Below, piece by piece: positions 15,863 through 25,592 of a stretch of DNA of 64,000 nt (positions within the stretch are counted from its first letter, which is position 1; each line of letters starts with the position of its first letter). Origin of the DNA: DATBLE01 sp963764565 (GTDB taxonomy: Bacteria > Actinomycetota > Thermoleophilia > Gaiellales > Gaiellaceae); NCBI GenBank assembly GCA_963764565.1, contig CAVXTD010000008.1:124001-188000 (forward strand), in the 5' to 3' direction. The position numbers and the translations under genes were made by a program. The notes beneath the pieces were generated by a model that saw only the letters and a list, made by a program, of their open reading frames with translations, did no database searches and was not told the DNA's origin.

Positions 15863-17015
15863 CTACGAGTAGACGTAAACGGTCTCGCCGTACGGCTCGG
15901 ACGCGAACAAGCGGTAGATGACGAAGTTCGGGACCCGGATGCAGCCGTGCGAGGCCGGGTAGGCGGGCACCGACGGATTCCCGTGAATCGCGTAGCCGCC
16001 GACGAAGTACATCGGGTCGAGCAGCACGCCGAGCGGGCTCCGGTCGTAGCCGGTCACCTTCCGGTAGATCGCGAAGCGTCCCTCGGGCGTGTAGTAGCCG
16101 GCGATTCCCGCAGTCGAGACGGGTGAGATCAGCGCGATCTTCCCGCCGCGGACGAGGTAGAGCACCTGGTGCGTCTTGTCCACCTCGATGTGGTCGGCCG
16201 GCTCGCTGTACCTGGCCTGCGGCACCCGGGCCCGCTCGAGCCGCGTCCAGAACCCCACGTCCACCGCCCCGGTCCGCTCGAGCCCCTGCACCTTTTGGAA
16301 GGCGTAGACGCTCTGGATGAAGTCTTCGCTGAAGGTTGCCGGAGAGTGACGGAACGGCGTAGTGCAACGCGGCGAGCCGGCGGGCGAGCTCCGTCACCGC
16401 CGGGCTCGTCGTCCCGTACGCGAGGTTCGGCGGCCGCAGCGTCGTGCGCAGCTCGCGAGTGAGCGACTCGTAGCCCCGGGCCGGGTCGGTGGTCAGGCGA
16501 ACTCGAAGAGTGCCGATCTCGCGTGTGCCGAGCGAGACCCGCGCTCGTCCCGAGTAACGCGTCTCGAAGCCGGGCGCACCCTGGCGGAACACCTGCACCC
16601 GGATCGGCCCGGCCGCGGCGGGTTTGAGTGCTGCTTCGAGGTGGAGCGCCGCTCCCGCCACCCGGATGCCCACGAGTCGGGCGTCCAATCTCGGGCGGAT
16701 GCGGACGGTGATCTCGCGCGATCTCGCCCGGAGCCAGCTGACGTGGAACGGTCCGGGGTTCGCGAGCCGAACCGGGATCCGGAAGCTGCCGTCGCGCCGG
16801 ACCGGGACGGTTGCGACCAGCGTCGTGCCGCGAAAGAGATGGATCTTGGCGTCGTGCGTGGCCGGGCTCATCCGCCCGACGAACTCGATCCGGTGCAGGT
16901 ACGTCGTCGCCTTCGGCGCCTTCAGGGTCAGGGTCGGCCCCGGCAAAGCCGACGCGGACCCGGGCCATGCCATCGACACGACAAGCACGAGGAGGGCGCG
17001 GCGCACGATGATCAA
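15863..17015 (-). CDS. Secreted L,D-transpeptidase (YkuD), one frameshift
   Basis: An exported peptidoglycan cross-linking enzyme of about 383 residues. It has a signal peptide (RRALLVLVVSMAWPGSASA), then about 170 residues of beta-rich Ig-like sequence, a short peptidoglycan-binding segment (TELARRLAALHY ... YAFQKVQGLERTGAVD), and a YkuD domain. The catalytic motif HGNPSVPAYPASHGCIRVP contains both the His and the nucleophilic Cys. The frame changes at about 16337-16350: the first frame stops making sense after YAVPSL, and TFSEDFIQSVYAFQKVQ continues one frame over. Start is TTG 17015, or GTG 17006. It is the last but one gene of a leftward envelope operon. Confidence 0.85.
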
Positions 17016-17027
17016 TATAGAACGGGG

Positions 17028-17687
17028 TTAGGTCGTAACCGACGCGATCAACGCGATCGCGTTGAAGACGCTGTGCACGACGATCCCCGGGTACACGCTG
17101 TCCGTGCGGGCGCGGAGTAGCGCAAGCCCGGCGCCGAACACGATCAGGATCGGCAGGCCCTCGACCAGCCCGTGCGCGAGGCCGAACGCGATCCCGACCC
17201 AGAGGATCGCGGCCGTCTGACCCAGAGGCGCCAGCAGCGAGTACCCGAGCCCGCGGAAGGTCAGCTCCTCGATCACGGGTGCGACGACCGTGAAGACGGC
17301 GAAGTTGACCCCGAACTGAATCGCCCGGTGGGAGTCCCACCCGTCGGGGGTGAGGCCTTGTTCGCGCCCTGGGTTGCTGTATGTCGAGACGACGATGCTC
17401 GTCGCGTACACCGCGACGAACACGAGAGCCGCCGTGCCGAGTGCACGCCCGTACCCCTTGGGGCGGCGGAGAGCGAGCAGCCGCCTCCACTCGGGTCGGG
17501 CGATCACCAGGACGATCGCGAGGATGATCCCGTACTGGACGACGCCCGACACCGCCGTCGAGTACTGGTACGCAACGTCCTTCGCCGGCTTCCCGCCCGC
17601 CGCGCGGCTGGCGTAGCCGAGGAGGGCCAGCGCCCCGACCATCGCCGTCCAGCCGGTCAGCCGGCCTCTGTCGAGCGCGCCGGTCAC
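17028..17687 (-). CDS. CPBP family intramembrane metalloprotease
   Basis: A polytopic membrane protein of about 219 residues with six or more hydrophobic segments. The CPBP/Abi motifs are EELTFRGLGYSL (EExxxR), a middle FGLAHG with the zinc-binding His, and a C-terminal HSVFNAIAL (HxxxN). Relatives include CAAX prenyl proteases and bacteriocin-immunity proteins; the substrate here is unknown. Start GTG 17687 gives a GTGA overlap with the upstream HAD gene stop; GTG 17693 is also possible. Confidence 0.88.
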   Translation of the reverse strand: MTGALDRGRLTGWTAMVGALALLGYASRAAGGKPAKDVAYQYSTAVSGVVQYGIILAIVLVIARPEWRRLLALRRPKGYGRALGTAALVFVAVYATSIVVSTYSNPGREQGLTPDGWDSHRAIQFGVNFAVFTVVAPVIEELTFRGLGYSLLAPLGQTAAILWVGIAFGLAHGLVEGLPILIVFGAGLALLRARTDSVYPGIVVHSVFNAIALIASVTT

Positions 17688-18316
17688 GACCACCCCTCGA
17701 ACGCGGTCGCGAGCGGGGCGTGAGCGAAGCGCATGCCGGCCGCACGCGCGCCGGCCTCGTCGCCGGCCTCGTCGCCGACATGGAGCGCGCGGCCGGCTGC
17801 GATCCCGAGCCGGTCGAGAGCGAGGCGGAACGCGCTCGGGTCGGGCTTGGCCGCTCCGGCCTCGGCCGAGGTGACGATCGTGGTGAAGAGCGAGGCTGCC
17901 CCGATCCGTTCGAGTTGCTCCGCCAGGCCGATGTCCCAGTTCGACACGACCGCGAGCCCGAGGCCCCGAGCGCGCAGCGCTGCGACCGTCTCGAGAGCGC
18001 CTGCGATCGGCTCGAACGCGAGCGAGTCCATGAAAGCGTCGACGAACGATTCAGGCTCGAGCGCCGCTTCCGCCGCCTCGAGAAAGACCCGTGTGCACTC
18101 GACGCGCAGTGCCCTGAGGCTCGAGGTGCTGTTTCCGCGGACCGCGTTCGGACGGTAGTAGGCGACCTCCGCCCGGAACGCCGCCCGAACCGTTTCGGTG
18201 CTCCGCTCGACGCCTCGCCCGCGCAGCGCGCAGTCCAGTGCCGGAACCGGGTCGACAAGCGTGACGAGCGTTCCGAAGCCGTCGACGGTGACGGCGTCGA
18301 GCTCAGCGAAACGCAT
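17684..18316 (-). CDS. HAD family hydrolase
   Basis: A 210-residue haloacid-dehalogenase-like phosphatase. Motif I is VTVDGFGTLV (nucleophile Asp in DGFGT), motif II is LAVVSNWD, motif III has the Lys in GAAKPDPSAF, and motif IV is HVGDEAGDEAGARAAG. The helical cap is between residues 20 and 95 (C1 type). The physiological substrate cannot be told from sequence. The ATG at 18316 lies 14 nt inside the upstream lipoprotein gene. It is part of a leftward overlapping gene run from 20399 to 15400. Confidence 0.88.
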   Translation of the reverse strand: MRFAELDAVTVDGFGTLVTLVDPVPALDCALRGRGVERSTETVRAAFRAEVAYYRPNAVRGNSTSSLRALRVECTRVFLEAAEAALEPESFVDAFMDSLAFEPIAGALETVAALRARGLGLAVVSNWDIGLAEQLERIGAASLFTTIVTSAEAGAAKPDPSAFRLALDRLGIAAGRALHVGDEAGDEAGARAAGMRFAHAPLATAFEGWS

Positions 18317-19158
18317 CGGGATGGAGCAGGCGGGCGACCTGCACGAGCCCCTCGCCGATCTGCGGGTCCGGCAGGAGAAGGTCAGCGTCGACGACGGCGA
18401 AGCGACCCTCGCGCACGGCTCGCAGCTTCCGCGCGCGCGGGTCGCCTTGCAGGTCGGCCAGGGTCACGTCCGAGTCGGACGTCGCCAGGTACACATCCGG
18501 ATCGAGTCGGAGCAGATCTGCAACCTCGAGTGGCCCCGCGTCCGCTTGCGCGGCACCCACGTTCGTGCCGCGGGCCTCCCGGATCACGTCGCCGATCAGC
18601 GACTGGTCGGAAACGGTGGTGAAGAAGCCCGTGTCGACGAAGACGCTGACCCGCGCAACGTGGGCGATCCGCGCGCTGACGGCCTCGCGCCGCCGCTCGA
18701 TGTCACGGACGAGCCCGCGTGCCTGCACAGGCTTGTCGGTGAGGAGCCCGAGCTGCGTGATCGCGTGCTCGACCTGGCGGATCGAGTCGCCCGACGCTGT
18801 GTAGACGGAGGCTTTCGTGATCGCCGCCGCTCGGGAGAGATCGCGCTCGCTCGCCGCCTGGGCGGCGACGATCAGATCGGGACGCGCGCGGCGCAATTCG
18901 GTGAAGTCGATCCGGCTCTGGGGTGCGCTCATCACGATCCGGGCGCCGACTCCGAGGCCTCTGAAGGATCTCCTCCGACGCGCGGTCGAGCACTGCGATC
19001 CGCGTCGCGGGCCGTCTGACGACGAGCGGCCGGTCGCCGGCCTGCACGGTCACCGGGTAGAGGGGAGCCGATGAGCCGGTCGGCTCCGAGCGCTCGCCGC
19101 AGGCGGTCGCGCCGAGCACGAGCAAGACAGCGGCGGCGGCGAGAGCTACGCGACCCAT
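18303..19158 (-). CDS. ABC transporter substrate-binding lipoprotein (BtuF/FepB class), one frameshift
   Basis: A lipoprotein of about 284 residues with lipobox LGATAC after a hydrophobic signal (RVALAAAAVLLVL), so it is tethered outside the membrane. The fold is the helical-backbone class of metal-chelate or cobalamin binding proteins: RPATRIAVLDRASEEIL in the first lobe, ARIVMSAPQSRIDFTELRRA with RPDLIVAA, and RLDPDVYLATSDSDVTLADL in the second lobe. The frame shifts at about 18960, where EEILQ is followed one frame over by GLGVGARIVMSAP. No permease or ATPase gene is adjacent, so its transporter must be elsewhere. The ligand is unknown. Confidence 0.78.
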
Positions 19159-20399
19159 TGCCAGAGCGCCCATTGCGTGACCGTCACCCCGAGCATGATC
19201 GAGCTGATCGCGAGGATCGCGGTGTGCACCCGCGGCCGTCCCCCGATCGCGGCGAGTGCCAGGAAGCAGGGGAAGAGGACCAGCCCGAAGCGGGGCATCG
19301 ACAGGAGCGGCCACCGCTCGCTCGGAACGCTGAGCGGGATCGCGAGGCTGACCGCGCAGAAGACGCCGTACGGGGCGCCGAACCGGCGCCAGGCGAAGAC
19401 GGTCAGCGCCAGGAGTAGCACGAGAAACGCGAACGTCTCGAGATTGACTGCGGCCACTCGCATCGGGTCAGTGTCGCGCACCGGCGCCCAGTAGAAGTGC
19501 GTGTGCGACCCGGACGCGAGCTGCCGGACGCCTGCCCAAGCGGCCCGCGTGCCGTCCCAGAGTCCGCCGAACGGGCCTGCCGGCGAGAGGTGACGGTTCC
19601 AGAAGCCCTGTGACTTGGCGAATGCGAACGCATCGCCCCGGGCGATCCCCAGGTACAGCGGGTAGGCGGCGAAGATCACCGGCGCCACGCACAGGTTCGC
19701 AAGCGCGCGCCGGCGGCCGGGCCGTTTCCAGGCGAGCAGCACGAGGGCGGGAAGCAGCGCGACTCCCGAGATCCGGGTCAGCACCGCAAGGCCGGTCGCG
19801 ACCCCGGCGCCGAGCCACCGACCTCTTTCTGCGAGCAGGAACGCGCCGAGCACAAGCGCCAGGAAGAGCGACTCGCTGTAGACGGCCTGGAGGAAGACGC
19901 TCATCGGGAAGACCGCCAGGTAGAGAACCGCCCGCCTGGCCCCGTCCGCTCCGAGGCGCTCCTCGGCGAGGCGGTGGAGGAGCACGAAGGAGGCGGCCGC
20001 AGCCGCGAGCGAGACGAGGATCCCGGCCAGGACGTAGTGGCCGCCGAGTGCCCGGCCGACTCCGGCGAGCGTCAGCGGGTACAGAGGGTAGAAGGCGGAG
20101 GCCGCTCCCGCGGCCGCGCCGTAGCCGTGCTCGGCGATCCTCAAGAACCACACGCTGTCCCATCGCGCCCAGATGTCCGTCATCCAGCCCAGGTCGTGCG
20201 TCAGCGACGGGTCGTCCCACCGGCCCGCCCGCGGGTGCCGGTTCGGCTCGAACACGAGGAAGGCGAACAACGCAGCCGCCCAGATTGCGGCCCGGCTCCA
20301 GGCGAAGACGGCGAGCGCCGGCCCTCGTGCGGCTGGGACTCCTGGCTCCGCGAGGCGAGCGCGTACGCGCGGTTCTCCAACCCGTTGACCGGCGCCCAC
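19146..20399 (-). CDS. PIG-V-like mannosyltransferase family membrane protein
   Basis: A 417-residue polytopic protein with about 10 hydrophobic segments. Near residue 85 it has WARWDSVWFLRIAEHGYG, the WDSxWFLxIAxxGY signature shared with eukaryotic PIG-V and actinobacterial GT-C mannosyltransferases. FYPLYPLTLAGVGRALGG and AVFPMSVFLQAVYSESLFLA are also typical. It probably transfers a polyprenyl-phosphate-linked sugar to an extracytoplasmic acceptor. GTG 20399 is the only start before the first membrane segment. The gene is divergent from DUF2203, with 20 bp between them, and is the first gene of a leftward operon. Confidence 0.82.
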   Translation of the reverse strand: MGAGQRVGEPRVRARLAEPGVPAARGPALAVFAWSRAAIWAAALFAFLVFEPNRHPRAGRWDDPSLTHDLGWMTDIWARWDSVWFLRIAEHGYGAAAGAASAFYPLYPLTLAGVGRALGGHYVLAGILVSLAAAAASFVLLHRLAEERLGADGARRAVLYLAVFPMSVFLQAVYSESLFLALVLGAFLLAERGRWLGAGVATGLAVLTRISGVALLPALVLLAWKRPGRRRALANLCVAPVIFAAYPLYLGIARGDAFAFAKSQGFWNRHLSPAGPFGGLWDGTRAAWAGVRQLASGSHTHFYWAPVRDTDPMRVAAVNLETFAFLVLLLALTVFAWRRFGAPYGVFCAVSLAIPLSVPSERWPLLSMPRFGLVLFPCFLALAAIGGRPRVHTAILAISSIMLGVTVTQWALWQWVA

Positions 20400-20419
20400 G
20401 AGGCCTCGATCATACTCAG

Positions 20420-20818
20420 GTGGCTGGGAACGCCTTCACCCCGGACGAGGTCAACGCGATGCTCCCCGACCTCCGCCGCCTGGTCGAGTCGATGGTTGCC
20501 GCAAAGCGCTCGCTGGACGAGGCGCAGGCGCGAAGCGACGAGGCCGCGCGACGCATCTCGGGAAACGGCGGCGGGATTCCCCCCGTAACGCTCGCCGATC
20601 TCCACAACGAGCTCGCCGGGCGCGCAGCGGAGCTGGCCGGCATCGTCGAGGAGATCCAGGAGCGCGGCGCGATCGTCAAGGACCTCGACTCGGGGCTCCT
20701 CGACTTCCCGTCGATCCGTGACGGCGTGGAGGTGCTCCTCTGCTGGCGTCTCGGCGAGGACGAGGTCGGCTGGTGGCACGGCCCCGAGGACGGCTTCGCC
20801 GGCCGCCGCCGACTCTGA
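20420..20818 (+). CDS. DUF2203 family protein
   Basis: A 132-residue cytosolic protein of the DUF2203 (COG4911) family. It starts with AFTPDEVNAMLPDLRRLVES, has a long helical middle with an SGNGGGIPP linker, and ends with the conserved block IVKDLDSGLLDFPS, LLCWRLGEDEVGWWHG and GFAGRRRL. The function is unknown. It is mostly alpha-helical, and the ending resembles an acidic metal- or redox-associated motif, though no enzyme has been shown. GTG 20420 has an A/T-rich CATACT just before it, consistent with a near-leaderless transcript. A strong hairpin follows its stop. Confidence 0.8.
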   Translation: MAGNAFTPDEVNAMLPDLRRLVESMVAAKRSLDEAQARSDEAARRISGNGGGIPPVTLADLHNELAGRAAELAGIVEEIQERGAIVKDLDSGLLDFPSIRDGVEVLLCWRLGEDEVGWWHGPEDGFAGRRRL

Positions 20819-20823
20819 ATGAG

Positions 20824-20850
20824 CGCGGGGGAACCCATGGTTCCCCCGCG
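20824..20850 (+). terminator. Strong intergenic hairpin, copy 1
   Basis: CGCGGGGGAACC pairs perfectly with GGTTCCCCCGCG around a CAT loop, 12 bp of stem starting 5 nt after the DUF2203 stop. There is no U tail, so it may act as a bidirectional or Rho-assisted terminator. A nearly identical copy lies at 32360-32386. Confidence 0.6.
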
Positions 20851-21003
20851 CCCCCTCCTTCGCTCGCTGCGCTCGCATCGCCCGCGGCGTCGAGCGGTCG
20901 GGTGCCGCGTCCGCCAGGTCGGTCGCGGCGGCGGGATGGGGCACAGCAGGAGCTGGCACCCGTATCGCATGCCGCCGATGTGGAAGCGGGTGTCCCTCTG
21001 CTC

Positions 21004-22359
21004 CTACCGCACGGTGAACTTGGCTGACGCGGGCGCGTAACCGGCCGCGAGCGCCGTCGCAGAGTACGAGCCGGGCTTCAGCGCCAGCGTGGCGTTGCCC
21101 CTTGCGTCGGTCTTTACGCGCTTGCCGCCGACCGAGACACTCGCGTCGGGGACGGGGTCGCCGGCGTCTCGCACCGACAGGCTGATCCGGGCCGCGGCCG
21201 TGCCTTTCGCACGGAGGGTCGCCCTGGCCTGCAATGAGAACTCGGCAAGGACATGTGTGTGCCAGAACCCACGCGATGAGCCGACGCCCAGGTCGGCGAA
21301 CAGATCGAGGGGTCCGGCGGAGCCTTCGCCCTGCGCGTTCCAGACGTAACTCGTGCCTGCGGGCAGCTTTAGCTTCTGCACCGGCTCGAGCGTCCCGGCC
21401 GCCTTGTTCGTGCGGGTTACGAAGACGCCGTCGGTGGAGTCTCCCCAGACGAGCCAGAGGCGACCGGCAGGTCCTGTGAACACCTTCGCGGTCGTGAAGG
21501 GTCCCGCGGCGATCGTTCTTGTCGCTCCGCCGTAGCGGTAGAGCTTGACGGCCGGCTTGGTGACCCCCGTTCTGGTCGTGTTCTCGTAGGCGACGTAGAA
21601 GCCCGGAGCTCCCAGCCGTCCGGCCAGACCCGACACCCCCCCGTCTCGCGTTGCGCTCGGCAGCACAACCGCCGGCCCCTTGCTCGGCAGCACCTGCTGC
21701 ACGAAGGTGCCTCCCTGCTTGTCGATCTCCTCCCCCGACAGCGCGATCGCCCCGCTCGCTCCGTCGGCTGCAAGGCTGGAGGATCCCATGAACGGCTCGA
21801 ACGCCGTGCTCGAGTAGCTCGTGTCGAGACCTTGCTTGACGTATCCGGCCCAGGACGTGACGGGCTGCCCGTCCTTGGTCAAGGCGGCGCCGATGACCGG
21901 TGTTGCAGCCGCGCCCGCGCCGCCCCAGATCGCGCCCTGATCGAGCGCCCAGCCCGCGCCGTTCGCCTGAGCAGTGAAGGTGTTGATGCCGCCGGTAGTC
22001 GCACCGGTCGTCGGACTCCCGGCCGCGAACAGACGGAGTGTGTTGTCGGGCATGACGAGCAGCGCCAGGCCGTTTGCTCCCCCGAAGTTGGTCGCCACCG
22101 TATGCGTCCCGAGTGACGCGCCGGCCGGGGAGAAGCGAGTGTCGAAGATCGTCGTCGGCGCAGGGTTCCCGCGGTTCCACATCACGTTCAGGACACCGTC
22201 TCCCGTGCGTGCGAGACCGAGCTCGACTCCGGCACCGGCCGGGCCGCTGACCCTCGTCCAGGGGGAGGCGGCGCTCGAGGCATGGTCGGCCTGCGCAGCG
22301 AGCGCGGCGGTGAGAGCGAGCACGACGGTGATGACGAGGGTGATGCCGGTGCGATGCAC
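21004..22359 (-). CDS. Secreted protein with carboxypeptidase-regulatory-like C-terminal domain
   Basis: A 451-residue exported protein of unknown function. It has a clean signal peptide (TLVITVVLALTAALAAQA). The middle 300 residues are built of repeated beta blade-like segments, for example LGLARTGDGVLNVMWNRG, ANGLALLVMPDNTLRLFAAG, SGLAGRLGAPGFYVAYENT and FTGPAGRLWLVWGDSTDGVF, suggesting a beta-propeller. The C-terminal 80 residues (ISLSVRDAGDPVPDASVSVG, DARGNATLALKPGSYSATAL) match a carboxypeptidase-regulatory/Ig-like fold. It is monocistronic on the minus strand, 191 bp from the divergent MscS gene; that gap holds nothing else I can support. Confidence 0.7.
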   Translation of the reverse strand: MHRTGITLVITVVLALTAALAAQADHASSAASPWTRVSGPAGAGVELGLARTGDGVLNVMWNRGNPAPTTIFDTRFSPAGASLGTHTVATNFGGANGLALLVMPDNTLRLFAAGSPTTGATTGGINTFTAQANGAGWALDQGAIWGGAGAAATPVIGAALTKDGQPVTSWAGYVKQGLDTSYSSTAFEPFMGSSSLAADGASGAIALSGEEIDKQGGTFVQQVLPSKGPAVVLPSATRDGGVSGLAGRLGAPGFYVAYENTTRTGVTKPAVKLYRYGGATRTIAAGPFTTAKVFTGPAGRLWLVWGDSTDGVFVTRTNKAAGTLEPVQKLKLPAGTSYVWNAQGEGSAGPLDLFADLGVGSSRGFWHTHVLAEFSLQARATLRAKGTAAARISLSVRDAGDPVPDASVSVGGKRVKTDARGNATLALKPGSYSATALAAGYAPASAKFTVR

Positions 22360-22550
22360 TGCTCTCTCCTCTCTCGCCTGCCCTAGCGAGTGGGATCGGA
22401 TCGTACCTACTCCGCGGACCGCTCAGACCCCCGCTGCCGAACGTTCAACAGCCCGCCGCCGCGCACCTGCCTTGTTTCAATCCGGACCCCTGGCGAACCC
22501 ATGAGCGCTCTGAGGATTCGCACCCGCGCCGTCGAATAGGTGAGGTTCCT

Positions 22551-23277
22551 ATGCCTTTCTGGGAACGGTTGGCGATCCTCGGTGGCGTCGTCTTCGCGAG
22601 CCTCGTGCTCGCGAGGCTCGTCGACCTGCGCATGCGCCGGCGTGACCTGGGGGCCGGCGCCGAGACGCGCTACCGGGTGCTGCGCCGCAGCATCATCGGC
22701 CTGATCCTCTTCGTGTCGGTCTTGTCGGGGCTGCTGGTGATTCCGGAGGTGCGCGCGATCGCGGGTGCGCTGCTCGCCTCGAGCGCGGTGATCGGACTCG
22801 TCGCTCGGCCTCGCCGCGCAGAAGACGCTCAGCAACTTCGCCGCCGGCCTCCTGATCGCGTTCACGCAGCCGCTTCGCCTCGGCGACCGGATTCTCGTCG
22901 GCGGCGTCGGCGGCGTCGTCGAGGAGATCAGGCTCACGCATACCTTCGTGCGGGCCGACGACGACAGCAGGCTCGTCGTTCCCAACGACAAGTTGGCGTC
23001 GGATACGATCCGCAACTCCACGATCGTCGATAGGGCGCAACGCGCGGAGATCACGGTGCACGTCCCATTGAGCTCTGACCTCGAAGTCGTACTCGATCTG
23101 CTCCGCAACGAGGCAGCCGGTGAGCGCGAGCCGCACGTGTTCGTCAGCGGTCTCGGCGGTGACGCGACGGTGACGATGCGTGCGTTTGCGACCGATCCCG
23201 CCGGTGCCGAGCGCCTCGAGCACCAGCTTCGTCTGCGCGCCCACCGTGCGCTGCGGACCGCCGGGATCTACGCGTAA
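22551..23277 (+). CDS. Small-conductance mechanosensitive channel (MscS family), one frameshift
   Basis: A channel of about 242 residues. TM1 is LAILGGVVFASLVLARLVDL and TM2 is RSIIGLILFVSVLSGLLVIP. The pore helix region reads SAVIGLVA, then one frame over GLAAQKTLSNFAAGLLIAFT, QPLRLGDRIL and VGGVVEEIRLTHTFVRADD, the MscS hallmark. Deleting one base near 22806-22808 joins the two perfectly as AVIGLVAGLAAQKTL. The C-terminal cytoplasmic domain has VVPNDKLASDTIRN. It gates on membrane tension and releases osmolytes. Its TAA overlaps the PBP start by one base (TAATG). Confidence 0.88.
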
Positions 23278-25588
23278 TGCCGCCCGAGTGGCCCGAGGGT
23301 CTGCCGAACGGCGCGAGCCGTCGCCGGCGGACACGCGCCCGTGGTCGCCGCCACGGCCGGCGCAACGCGGTCGCCGTCGTTCTGGTTGTCCTGTTCGGGA
23401 TTCCGCTCGTGCTCGTCGTGACGGGGCTCGGCGGCTTTGCCGCCTTCAAGAACAGCTGCGACCTCGCGTCGCTCCAGCCGGTGGCGATCGGCCAGAACTC
23501 GTTCGTCTACGCCGCCGACGGTTCGCTGCTCGGCTCGATCCCTGCCGAGCGCAACCGCGAGCCTGTGACGCTCTCCCAGGTCAGCCGGTGGATGGCCAAG
23601 GCGGTGATCGCCGTCGAGGACAAGCGCTTCTACCAGAACTCCGGCGTCGATCTCTGGGGCACCGCCCGGGCGGCCTGGCGCGACGCCACGGAAGGCCGCG
23701 TCGTCGAGGGCGGCTCGACCATCACCCAGCAGCTCGTCCGCAACCTCTACATCTCACGCGAGCGCACGCTCCAGCGCAAGGTCAAAGAGGTGTGTCTCGC
23801 GCTCAAGCTCAACCATGCGTGGTCGAAGAATCGGATCCTGGCTGCCTGGATGAACCAGGTCTACTTCGGCAACCACGCCTACGGGGTCGAAGCAGCAGCG
23901 CAGACGTACTTCTCGAAACCTGCCAAAGACCTGACGCTGATCGAGGCGGCCACCCTCGCCGGTCTGCCGCAGGCACCGTCCTTGTACGACCCCATCCTCT
24001 ATCCGGACGCCGCCCTTGCTCGACGGGCCGAGGTGCTGAAGGCGCTCTACAGCACCGGCGACATCTCGTTCGAGCGATACCAGACGGCGTTGCGCGACCC
24101 AAGCCTGCACCTGAATCCCGGCCGCCTGTACACGCAGATCCGTGAGCCCTACTTCTTCAGCTACGTCCGCGACCAGTTGATCGCCGAGTACGGCGCCCAG
24201 ACCGTCCAGTCCGGAGGGCTGCGCGTGTACACGACGATCGACCCGGCGTTCCAGCGCGCGGCCAGGGACGCAATCACACAGACCCTGTACCTGAAGGACG
24301 ATCCGGCCGCGGCGCTGGTCTCGATCAATCCGGCGAACGGAGCGATCCGGGCGATGACCGCCGTGTATCCCGGCCGGAAGCGCAACCAGTTCAATCTCGT
24401 CGCCCAGGCGCGCCGGCAAGCCGGCTCGACGTTCAAGACGTTCGTCTTGGCCGAGGCTGTGAACCAGGGGATCAACCCGGCCAGCGCGACCTACTTCTCC
24501 GCGCCCTTCCACTACCAGCCCGATCCGGCGATTCCGGCGTGGGATGTCTCCACGTACAGCCACACCTACTCGGGCTTGATCTCGGTGCAGCAGGCGACCC
24601 TCGCCTCCGACAACACCGTCTACGCGCAGCTGACGCTGGACGTCGGTCCCGAGAATGTCGCCAAGATGGCCCAGAAGCTCGGTGTGGAGAGTCCTCTCCA
24701 GCCGGTTCCTTCGATCGGACTCGGCTCGAACGCCGTGTCTCCGCTCGACATGGCGTCCGCCTACGCGACATTGGCCGCCGGCGGGATCTACTCGAAGCCG
24801 ACGGCGATCCGCAAGGTGATCCTTTCGAACGGCAAGGAGGACGACCAGGCCGGGTGGGGCAAGCCCGCCCGCAAGCGCGTGATCTCGGACGGTGTCGCCT
24901 ACACCGTCACCCAGATCCTCGCCCAGAACGTCCGTTACGGCACCGGGACGCGCGCGAACTTCGGGCGGCCGGCGGCCGGCAAGACGGGGACGACTGACGA
25001 TCACGCGGACGCCTGGTTCTGCGGGTACCTGCCGAACCTCGAGGCAACCGTCTGGGTCGGCTACCCCCAGGGGGAGATCCCGATGCAGAACGTGCACGGG
25101 ATCGCCGTGGCGGGCGGGAGTTTCCCCGCGGAGATCTGGCGGTTGTTCATGGAGCGGGCGGTGCGATACTCGCCTCCCAAGGACTGGTCTCTGCCGAAGT
25201 CGCTGCCGGTCTGGAAGTACTTCCAGCGTGGCGACTACGCGATCAAGGGGGTCACGACCGACACGACGAGCTCGACGACGACGGCGACCACTCAGACCGT
25301 GACTCGCGCGCGGACCACGAAGCCGGCCGCGACGACGACGACGACGCAGCGCGTCACGGTCCCGGTCCAGACGCAGATCGAGCCGGTTCTCCCGGTGACG
25401 ACGGCTCCGCCGGTGACCGACGGCTCCGCCGGTGACTACTGCGCCGCCCGCCGGTGACGACGGCTCCGCCGGTGACCACTGCTCCGCCGGTGACCACTGC
25501 TCCGCCGGTGACGACGGTTCCGCCGGTGACGACCGCTCCGCCGCCCGAGCCGCCGCCGACCACCACTTCCATCCAGCCGCCACCGTAG
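23277..25588 (+). CDS. Class A penicillin-binding protein (PBP1A-like), frameshifted tail
   Basis: A bifunctional peptidoglycan synthase of about 770 residues. The cytoplasmic Arg-rich N-terminus and TM (about 30-55) precede a GT51 transglycosylase with AVIAVEDKRFYQNSGVD (catalytic Glu) and GGSTITQQLVRNLYI. The transpeptidase has SxxK GSTFK (about 383), SDN (about 444) and KTGT (about 568). The C-terminus is a Thr-rich linker followed by PVTTAP repeats. One frame ends at a TGA at 25455-25457 because of slips inside the repeat; the repeat-consistent frame continues PVTTAPPVTTVPPVTTAPPP to TAG 25586. The repeats may span or bind the cell wall. Confidence 0.93.
25396..25541 (+). repeat. 18-bp minisatellite encoding PVTTAP
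   Basis: Eight tandem units of CCGGTGACGACGGCTCCG or close variants lie at the 3' end of the PBP gene. Most are exactly 18 bp. The second has one extra base and the third carries four extra bases (CCCG), and these shift the frame and create the early stop. Unit changes such as ACC-ACT for ACG-ACG keep the PVTTAP code, so selection at protein level is visible. Confidence 0.85.
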
Positions 25589-25592
25589 AGCG

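Noticed and set aside
19610..20419. Longer N-terminus for the DUF2203 protein
   Set aside because: The upstream open frame is Arg/Gly/Pro-rich and antisense to the mannosyltransferase gene. Family similarity starts at AFTPDEV, just after GTG 20420.
25396..25541. CRISPR-like repeat array
   Set aside because: Units are head-to-tail 18-mers without spacers and code for PVTTAP, so this is a protein-coding minisatellite. No CRISPR array or cas gene was seen in the window.
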